DNA of 64,000 bases from Planomonospora sp. ID67723. Lineage in GTDB: Bacteria; Actinomycetota; Actinomycetes; Streptosporangiales; Streptosporangiaceae. How positions within the stretch are numbered: the stretch's first letter is position 1; each line of letters begins with the position of its first letter. Shown here piece by piece: positions 25,201 to 32,036 of this stretch. The notes below the pieces were generated by a model, which had not been told where the DNA came from, made no database searches, and saw only the letters and a program-made list of their open reading frames with translations. The stretch is from contig NZ_JABTEZ010000003.1 in NCBI RefSeq assembly GCF_015711605.1, positions 682,001 to 746,000 on the forward strand. Direction: 5' to 3'. The translations under genes were made by a program, and so were the position numbers.

Positions 25201-25405
25201 GGAAGGCAAGCTGTTTACCCGATCTTCGCGGCTTGCGGGCGGTTCGAGGAGGCCGGGCTGACGGTGGCGGGGCGGCGGATGCGGCGAGCCGGTGAAAAGA
25301 TCGACCCTCCATGGGGTTTGAACCGGCGCGGGCCGTCTGGCAGGGAGCCGGTCGCCGTCCGCCGCGGCGCGCCGCCCGAACCGCCACGGGTGGTAAAGGG
25401 TCCAA
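25201..25405. other. Divergent gene-free stretch upstream of glutathione peroxidase
   Basis: With the leader region this makes about 400 nt without a gene. It is GC-rich, has stop codons in all likely frames and shows no recognised motif. It should hold the promoter of the transglycosylase gene. Confidence 0.4.
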
Positions 25406-25417
25406 TAAGCTCTGTTC
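25406..25417 (+). promoter_or_regulatory. Leaderless-type -10 element for glutathione peroxidase
   Basis: TAAGCT (25406-25411) is followed by 6 nt and ATG 25418, with no ribosome-binding site. Confidence 0.55.
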
Positions 25418-25903
25418 ATGAGCATTCGTGATATCTCCGTGGACACCCTCGCCGGAGCCCCCACCACGCTGGCGGACCTGACGGGCGACAAAACCCTTCT
25501 GATCGTGAACGTGGCCTCCCGTTGCGGCCTCACCCCGCAGTACGAGGGCCTGGTCCGCCTCCAGCGGTCCTACGCCGACCGGGGGTTCACCGTCGTCGGC
25601 GTGCCGTGCAACCAGTTCCTGGGTCAGGAGCCGGGCAGCGCCGAGGAGATCCAGGAGTTCTGCGCGGTCAACTACGGCGTGGACTTCCCGTTGCTGGCCA
25701 AGACCGACGTCAACGGCGAGGAGCGCCACCCGCTGTACGCCGAGCTGACCCGGGCCGCCGACGCCGAGGGCAAGGCCGGCGACGTGCAGTGGAACTTCGA
25801 GAAGTTCCTGGTCTCCCGGGACGGTGAGGTCGTGGGCCGGTTCCGCCCGAACGTCGAGCCCGGGGACCCCGCTCTCGTCGAGGCGATCGAGAAGTCGCTC
25901 TGA
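25418..25903 (+). CDS. Glutathione peroxidase-family thiol peroxidase
   Basis: A 161-residue peroxidase of the GPx fold, cytoplasmic. The peroxidatic Cys is in NVASRCGLTPQY, the catalytic Gln in GVPCNQFLGQEPG and the Trp-Asn pair in VQWNFEKFLV. A Cys in place of Sec, and a second Cys in PCNQF and in QEFCAVN, suggest a thioredoxin-dependent (or mycothiol-linked) enzyme, as in most actinomycetes. The start at ATG 25418 is supported by the promoter hexamer. It converges with the lacI-type gene. Confidence 0.93.
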   Translation: MSIRDISVDTLAGAPTTLADLTGDKTLLIVNVASRCGLTPQYEGLVRLQRSYADRGFTVVGVPCNQFLGQEPGSAEEIQEFCAVNYGVDFPLLAKTDVNGEERHPLYAELTRAADAEGKAGDVQWNFEKFLVSRDGEVVGRFRPNVEPGDPALVEAIEKSL

Positions 25904-25919
25904 TCGAGGAGCCGCTCCG

Positions 25920-25943
25920 GCGGCCCCCGGGACGCGGGGCCGC
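25920..25943. terminator. Hairpin between gpx and lacI
   Basis: Arms 25920-25927 and 25936-25943 form an 8-bp GC stem with an 8-nt loop between the two convergent genes. Confidence 0.5.
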
Positions 25944-25964
25944 GCCGAACCGCACGTGACCGGG

Positions 25965-26951
25965 TCAGGCCGCGCGCCGCGGGCCGCAGCTGCCCCGGAC
26001 GATCAGTTCGGTGGGCAGCAGCACGCCGCGCGGGCGCCGGCCGCCTCCGCGTAGCACCAGCTCGGCCGCGCGGTAGCCGATGTCCTGCGCGGGCTGGGCG
26101 ATCACTGTCAGCGGAGGGGCGCACAGCTCGGCCCAGGGCACGTCGTCGAACATGATCAGCGACAGGTCCTTGGGCACGCGCAGGTCCAGTTCCCTGGCGG
26201 CGAGCACGGCGGCCTCGCCCAGGAGGTTGCCCCCGGCCAGCACGGCGGTCAGATCGGGCCGGTGCTGGAAGAGCCCGGCCGCCGCGGCGTACGCGGAGTC
26301 GCGGCTGCCCCGCGCCGAGACGATGAGCTCCTCGTCCACGAGGGCGCCCAGCGACTGCCGGAAGACCGACACACGCTGCTCCTGGCCGGGCCCGCCGAGA
26401 TAGGCGATGCGGCGGTGGCCCAGTCCCGTCAGATAGTCGATTGCCGTCCGCACCCCCGCCCGGTCGTCGGCGAGCACGGCGGGCACGTCGTCGCGGCCGG
26501 CGGCGCACCGATGGGCGAACACCGTGGTGAGCCCCGCCCGCAGGGTCGGCTCCCAGATCTCCGCGCTCCCCGCGGGGACCGCGACCACCCGCTCCACGCC
26601 CTGCTCCAGCAGCACGCCGATCTGCTCGGCCTCGCGCTCGGCGTCGTCGCCGGTGGTGCCCAGGATCACCGGCTCGCCCGCCGCCCGCGCGCAGGCGAGG
26701 ACCCCGTCGGCCAGACGGCCGTAGAAGCTGTCGGTGATGTCGGGAACCAGCAGCCCGATCCCGCCCGAGCGCCGCTGGCGCAGGTTGCGCCCGAGGGCGC
26801 TGGGCCGGTAGTCGAGCTGGGCCGCGACGGTCAGCACCCGCTCCCTGGTCTCCGGGCTGGCCGAGCCCCCGGACAGCACCCTGGAGACCGTGGCCACCCC
26901 GACCCCCGCCGCTTCGGCGACGTCCTTGATAGTTGCCCGACGCACGTTCAT
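25965..26951 (-). CDS. LacI-family repressor, probable regulator of msiK
   Basis: A 328-residue sugar-responsive repressor. The N-terminal HTH and hinge are ATIKDVAEAAGVGVATVSRV and GRNLRQRRSGGIGLLVPDIT, and the rest is a periplasmic-binding-like effector domain. ATG 26951 is chosen because the HTH begins three residues later; the longer upstream frame has no homology. Its own start codon overlaps a 14-bp LacI-type operator, and a second similar operator lies at the msiK promoter, so it likely controls itself and the divergent msiK gene. Confidence 0.93.
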   Translation of the reverse strand: MNVRRATIKDVAEAAGVGVATVSRVLSGGSASPETRERVLTVAAQLDYRPSALGRNLRQRRSGGIGLLVPDITDSFYGRLADGVLACARAAGEPVILGTTGDDAEREAEQIGVLLEQGVERVVAVPAGSAEIWEPTLRAGLTTVFAHRCAAGRDDVPAVLADDRAGVRTAIDYLTGLGHRRIAYLGGPGQEQRVSVFRQSLGALVDEELIVSARGSRDSAYAAAAGLFQHRPDLTAVLAGGNLLGEAAVLAARELDLRVPKDLSLIMFDDVPWAELCAPPLTVIAQPAQDIGYRAAELVLRGGGRRPRGVLLPTELIVRGSCGPRRAA

Positions 26952-26964
26952 GGAAACGATTCCA
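26951..26964. promoter_or_regulatory. LacI-type operator at the lacI start
   Basis: TGGAAACGATTCCA is a near-perfect dyad (6 of 7 pairs) with the central CG typical of LacI/CcpA-type sites. It covers the first base of the lacI start codon and its leader. Confidence 0.75.
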
Positions 26965-27038
26965 TCATGCTTTCCGTTCTGGCTCCAGCACGGAGAGGTA
27001 ACGAGAGCCCAGGTCACAGGAGAAAACTGGTCGAACTC

Positions 27039-27067
27039 TTGACAGGGATGTCCGATTCAGGTGAGAT
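27039..27067 (+). promoter_or_regulatory. Promoter of msiK
   Basis: TTGACA (27039-27044) matches the -35 consensus exactly. With a 17-nt spacer it is followed by TGAGAT (27062-27067) as a -10. The expected start point, near 27074, falls inside the downstream operator. Confidence 0.65.
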
Positions 27068-27070
27068 TCA

Positions 27071-27084
27071 TGAAAACGTATCCA
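27071..27084. promoter_or_regulatory. LacI-type operator at the msiK transcription start
   Basis: TGAAAACGTATCCA matches the operator at the lacI start at 11 of 14 positions, including the central ACG, and directly follows the -10 box. This is a classic blocking position. Confidence 0.7.
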
Positions 27085-27129
27085 CCATCGGGCGAACGCG
27101 GGGTTGGCCCGAAGCGCTAAGGACCCTCC

Positions 27130-28350
<1,221 letters not shown>

Positions 28351-28365
28351 GCCATCCCCACAGAC

Positions 28366-28412
28366 CGGAAGGGCCCGCGCCACGACCCCCTCCCGTGGCG
28401 CGGGCCCTTCCG
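28366..28412 (+). terminator. Strong hairpin after msiK
   Basis: Arms 28366-28384 and 28394-28412 form a perfect 19-bp stem with a 9-nt loop, 15 nt after the stop. It also lies between convergent genes. Confidence 0.85.
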
Positions 28413-28468
28413 CATCCATCGGCGTGCGCCGTCCGGACGATCCCGGCGCCGCCGTGCGCGGCCCGGTG

Positions 28469-29221
28469 TCAGCGGCGGCCGAGGCGGCGGGAGATCCGGC
28501 CGGCCACGCCGCGCGGGATCAGCCTGCCGGCCGCGACGATGGCCTTGTATCGCAGGTCCGGGATGCTCACCCACCTGCCGAGGGCCAGGTCGCGCATGGC
28601 CTCGTCGACCACCTTGTCGGCCGACAGCCACAGGAAGCCGGGGATCCCGGAGACGTCCATCGAGGCGCGGTCGTGGAACTCGGTGCGGACGAACCCGGGG
28701 CACAGCGCCATGACCCGCACCCGGCTCCCGGCCAGTTCGGCGGCCGTGGACTCGCTGAAGTTGACCACCCACGCCTTGGAGGCGCTGTAGGTGCCCCGCG
28801 TGAAGAACGCCGCCACCGAGGCCACGTTGACCACCGCGCCCCGGTCGCGCTCCTTCATCCCCGGCAGCGCGGCCAGGCTCAGCCGCAGCACCGCCTCGCA
28901 GTGCAGCTTCAGCATGCGCAGCTCGTCGGCGACCGGCACGTCGAGGAAGGCCCCCGGGTGGCCGAAGCCCGCGTTGTTGACCAGCAGGTCGACCCCCTCG
29001 CGCAGCCTCCGCTCGACCGCGGTCAGGCCGTCGTCGGAGGTCAGGTCGGCGGGGAGCGTCTCGACCGGCACCCCGTAGCGCAGGCGCAGGTCCTCGGCGG
29101 AGGAGGCCAGCCGCTTCTCGTCGCGGGCGACCAGGACGAGGGAGAAACCGTCGGCGGCCAGGCGGCGGGCGAACGCGGCACCGATGCCGGCGGTCGCGCC
29201 TGTGATCAGTGCGGAAGGCAT
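28469..29221 (-). CDS. Short-chain dehydrogenase/reductase
   Basis: A 250-residue classical SDR of the DltE/YqjQ type. The nucleotide site is ITGATAGIGAAFA, NNAG is in LLVNNAGFGHPG, and the catalytic Ser, Tyr and Lys are in NVASVAAF and TYSASKAW. The C terminus is basic. NADP is the likely cofactor (RDEKR after strand 2). ATG 29221 is supported by a TAGACT hexamer 6 nt upstream. The substrate is unknown. It is divergent from the PQQ-type dehydrogenase gene. Confidence 0.9.
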   Translation of the reverse strand: MPSALITGATAGIGAAFARRLAADGFSLVLVARDEKRLASSAEDLRLRYGVPVETLPADLTSDDGLTAVERRLREGVDLLVNNAGFGHPGAFLDVPVADELRMLKLHCEAVLRLSLAALPGMKERDRGAVVNVASVAAFFTRGTYSASKAWVVNFSESTAAELAGSRVRVMALCPGFVRTEFHDRASMDVSGIPGFLWLSADKVVDEAMRDLALGRWVSIPDLRYKAIVAAGRLIPRGVAGRISRRLGRR

Positions 29222-29233
29222 GACCGCAGTCTA
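29222..29233 (-). promoter_or_regulatory. Leaderless-type -10 element for the SDR gene
   Basis: On the minus strand TAGACT (plus positions 29228-29233) is followed by 6 nt and the ATG at 29221. Confidence 0.5.
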
Positions 29234-29311
29234 GGATGCCGGAACCTTCGCGGCGGTACCCGGGTAGAGGGGATCATCAAGGGCAGGAGCGATCGATGGA
29301 GGGTGAGGACC

Positions 29312-30493
29312 GTGCGCATCTCTTACCGGACCGGAGCGGGGGCGGCGCTGCTCTGCGTGGCGCTGGCGGCGTGCTCGGGGGGTGATCCCGCCGCCTCCAC
29401 CGGGCCCGCCACGACCGCTCCGGCCACCGCGCCCCCCGGAGGCGCCACCGCCACCGGGAGCGCGGAGCCGGCGGCCCGGCCGGGGTTCGCCGAGATCGCC
29501 CGGCTCGACATGCCCGTGGCGATGGCGTTTCGCCCCGGCGACCCGACGCTCTACGTCGCCGAGCAGCGCGGGCGGCTGCGGGCGATCTCCGGGGGGAAGG
29601 TCGCCGAGGAACCCGTCGTGGACCTGTCGGCCGAGGTGAGCCGGGGCAACGAGCAGGGGCTCCTCGGCGTGGCGTTCCACCCGGAGGAGGACTTCCTCTA
29701 CCTGAACTGGACCGACGGCGACGGGACCACCCACATCACGGAGTGGGCCTTCGACGGTTCGAAGGCGACCGGCCGCAGGGACGTGCTCACCCAGCGGCAG
29801 CCGTACGCCAACCACAACGGGGGGCAGCTCGCCTTCGGGCCGGACGGCCATCTCTACATCGCGCTGGGCGACGGCGGCAGCGGAGGGGATCCGCAGGGCA
29901 ACGGGCAGAACCTGGGCACCTGGCTCGGGAAGATCCTCAGGATCGACCCGCGCGGCACGCCGTACAAGGTGCCCCGGGACAACCCGTTCGTCGGCAGGCA
30001 GGGCGCGAAACCCGAGATCTGGGCGTACGGCCTGCGCAACCCCTGGCGGTTCACCTTCGACCGGCGGACCGGCGACCTGTGGATCGGCGACGTCGGCCAG
30101 AACGCGTGGGAGGAGGTCGACCACCAGCCGAAGGGCCAGGGCGGCCGGAACTACGGCTGGAACCTCAGGGAGGGCCGCCACCCGTTCCGGGGGAACGGCG
30201 CGGCGGGCGAGACGGTCGACCCGGTCATCGAGTACCCCCTGGGCCAGGACGGCACCTGCTCGGTCATCGCCGGATACGTCTACCGGGGCACGAAGATCCC
30301 GTCCCTGGCCGGCCGGTTCCTCTACGGTGACTTCTGCGCGGGGTGGGTCAGGTCGGCCCCGGCCGACCGGCCCGGAGAGGGCGAGGATCTGGGCAGGGTC
30401 GAGCAGCTGTCGTCCTTCGGCGAGGACCACGACGGCGAGCTCTACGCGCTCAGCCTGAGCGGACCCGTCTACCGTCTGGAGGCCGCTCCCTGA
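29312..30493 (+). CDS. PQQ-type soluble glucose/sorbosone dehydrogenase lipoprotein
   Basis: A 393-residue lipoprotein (lipobox LAAC, Cys21) with a Thr/Pro/Ala linker and a six-bladed GSDH beta-propeller. Motifs include LDMPVAMAFRPGD, GNEQGLLGVAFHPE, HNGGQLAFGPDGHLYIALGD, EIWAYGLRNPWRFTFD and YGDFCAGWV. Family members oxidise sugars with PQQ outside the cell. GTG 29312 has GGAGG 9 nt upstream; GTG 29303 is an alternative that is too close to that site. The His and Arg of the propeller fit PQQ binding, but cofactor use is not proven. Confidence 0.87.
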   Translation: MRISYRTGAGAALLCVALAACSGGDPAASTGPATTAPATAPPGGATATGSAEPAARPGFAEIARLDMPVAMAFRPGDPTLYVAEQRGRLRAISGGKVAEEPVVDLSAEVSRGNEQGLLGVAFHPEEDFLYLNWTDGDGTTHITEWAFDGSKATGRRDVLTQRQPYANHNGGQLAFGPDGHLYIALGDGGSGGDPQGNGQNLGTWLGKILRIDPRGTPYKVPRDNPFVGRQGAKPEIWAYGLRNPWRFTFDRRTGDLWIGDVGQNAWEEVDHQPKGQGGRNYGWNLREGRHPFRGNGAAGETVDPVIEYPLGQDGTCSVIAGYVYRGTKIPSLAGRFLYGDFCAGWVRSAPADRPGEGEDLGRVEQLSSFGEDHDGELYALSLSGPVYRLEAAP

Positions 30494-30526
30494 GCGGCCC
30501 TCTCCCGATCTCCCGGTTCGGGTCTT

Positions 30527-30907
30527 TCAGTCCTTCATGAACCGGGAGATCAGCTTCTCGACCTGGACGTTGAGCCTGGCCCCGCGCGGCCAGCCGGCGT
30601 AGTGGGTCAGGAAGATGACGACCTCGCGGAGCTCGTCGGGTGTGAGCTCCCCGGTCCGCAGCACGGCGTCGAGCTGCACCCCGGCCTCGTCGTCGAGGCC
30701 CTGGCCGACGAGCAGGCCGAGCAGGAGCAGCCTGCGGTCGCGCATGCTCAGCCCGTCGCGGGACCAGACCTCGGCGAACAGGTGCTCGACGGTCATGGCG
30801 AAGAAGTCGCCCGCGCCGTCACCGGCGCTGGTTCCGCCGACGCGTCTCATGGTCTCCAGTCCCCGGGCCCGATGGCCGGGAGCGGTGTCATTGGCGTGGT
30901 CGTTCAT
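30527..30907 (-). CDS. Carboxymuconolactone decarboxylase-family protein
   Basis: A 126-residue helical CMD-fold protein: FFAMTVEHLFAEVWSR, LSMRDRRLLLLGLLVGQG, LTPDELREVVIFLTHYAGWP. It lacks the CxxC of AhpD peroxidases, so it is closer to the PcaC-type group (gamma-carboxymuconolactone decarboxylase), whose conserved His is present in THYAGWP. No protocatechuate pathway genes are adjacent, so the substrate is unknown. ATG 30907 has GGAG 8 nt upstream and overlaps the end of a small upstream frame. Confidence 0.85.
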   Translation of the reverse strand: MNDHANDTAPGHRARGLETMRRVGGTSAGDGAGDFFAMTVEHLFAEVWSRDGLSMRDRRLLLLGLLVGQGLDDEAGVQLDAVLRTGELTPDELREVVIFLTHYAGWPRGARLNVQVEKLISRFMKD

Positions 30908-30975
30908 GGGTCAGCTCCGAGTCCGTCAGCCAGCTGGTCGAGGACAGCGCGGCGAAGGGCGTCGCGATCCCCCAT
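30904..30975 (-). CDS. Possible 23-residue leader ORF
   Basis: ATG 30975 opens a 23-codon frame (MGDRDALRRAVLDQLADGLG...) whose TGA overlaps the ATG of the CMD gene in the coupling pattern ATGA. The peptide would be an amphipathic helix. Its third-position GC is lower than in normal genes here, and there is no clear ribosome site, so it may be chance. Confidence 0.25.
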   Translation of the reverse strand: MGDRDALRRAVLDQLADGLGADP

Positions 30976-31332
30976 TTTTACCGGTTCCGGCGGGCGGCGT
31001 GACGCCTTCGGCCAGGAATCACAGCGTGTACGGAGATATGTCACCACGGGATCGCCGGACGACGGGCCTCCCCGTGCTTTCCTCGCCATTGAAGATCGCA
31101 CATGCCGGGTCGCACATACGTCGCCAGGGTCTCCCTCCGTTCTCCCGCGCCGGGTGCGGCCCGGAAAACGATGAAGGTTGAACGGGTTGACAGATTTATC
31201 CTGATGATCTGTAACGAGTGCAGACAAGTAAAAGCCAAGATTCGGTCAAGATTTCCCCGGTCGGCGAGGGGAGAGATCTGGGAAAAGGGGCATAAGTCAC
31301 CTGTTGGCTCATAAAGCGGAGGTATAGCCCTC
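30976..31332. other. Intergenic region upstream of the lipoprotein-protease operon
   Basis: About 350 nt of mixed composition with a distinctly AT-richer right half (31170-31330). It holds a good promoter at 31187-31215 and an AT-rich leader; no conserved coding frame is apparent. Confidence 0.5.
31187..31215 (+). promoter_or_regulatory. Sigma-70-type promoter of the lipoprotein-protease operon
   Basis: TTGACA (31187-31192) matches the -35 consensus, followed by a 17-nt spacer and TGTAAC (31210-31215). It would give a 5' leader of about 110 nt before GTG 31333. Confidence 0.55.
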
Positions 31333-32022
31333 GTGAGACGACCAGGGACCGCCCCCACCCTGACGGCGGTGACGCTCATCACCGCTATGGCCGCCGGACT
31401 GACCGGATGCGCGAACCCCGAATTCACCTATGTCCGCCACGACAGCGGGCAGACCTACTTCAAAGTCCCGGCCGCCTGGCGTCCGGTGGACCAGCAGGCC
31501 CTGGACAGGTACTTCGAACGGGACCCCGAGTCGGCCACGGCCCAGGTACGCAAGAAACTCGTCTGGTCCGTCGGCTACGACGCCCACGCCGAGCCCTCCG
31601 TCAGCCACCTCTACGGCATCGGCACGGCGGACGAGCCGTTCGTCTTCGTCCGGGTCATCACACTGATGCCCGAGCAGCGGGACATGATCTCCCTGAACGT
31701 CATGCGGGACGCGATCCTCCCCGTCACGCAGGCGTCGCGCCAGCAGGTCGAGCAGGTCCCCGGTTACCCGCTGACCGGCTTCGAACTGCTCACCGACGAG
31801 GTCTTCCACCCCGGTGACGGGGTGCGCGGGGTGCGCGTGCGGTTCAACTACGCCGTCGAAGGCGCCGGAACCCAGACCTTCGACCTCACCTCCTACCTGG
31901 ACGCGGACGGCGAGCGGCTCTCCATGATGCTGATCCGCTGCTCGGCGGCCTGCTACCGCAAACGCGTGCAGGAGTTCGACACGATCGCCCAGTCCCTGAA
32001 GGTCAAGCGTCCCATCGGGTGA
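31333..32022 (+). CDS. Lipoprotein, function unknown, partner of the FtsH-like gene
   Basis: A 229-residue lipoprotein (lipobox LTGC, Cys26). The mature part begins FTYVRHDSGQTYFKVPAAWRPV and looks like an alpha/beta fold similar to PsbP/LpqN-type proteins, without active-site motifs I recognise. A Cys pair near the end (IRCSAACY) may form a disulfide. GTG 31333 follows GGAGG at 10 nt. It ends 14 nt before the protease gene, so the two are clearly one operon and may work together at the membrane. Confidence 0.8.
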   Translation: MRRPGTAPTLTAVTLITAMAAGLTGCANPEFTYVRHDSGQTYFKVPAAWRPVDQQALDRYFERDPESATAQVRKKLVWSVGYDAHAEPSVSHLYGIGTADEPFVFVRVITLMPEQRDMISLNVMRDAILPVTQASRQQVEQVPGYPLTGFELLTDEVFHPGDGVRGVRVRFNYAVEGAGTQTFDLTSYLDADGERLSMMLIRCSAACYRKRVQEFDTIAQSLKVKRPIG

Positions 32023-32036
32023 GGAGAGGCCCGCAT

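Noticed and set aside
30907-31227. A 107-codon minus-strand frame upstream of the CMD gene
   Set aside because: The residues before the last 23 codons look random, use AT-richer codons and cross the promoter of the divergent operon. Only the short coupled part was kept, at low confidence.
31102-31314. Plus-strand 70-codon frame before the lipoprotein gene
   Set aside because: It runs across the -35/-10 promoter, has no ribosome site and no family resemblance.
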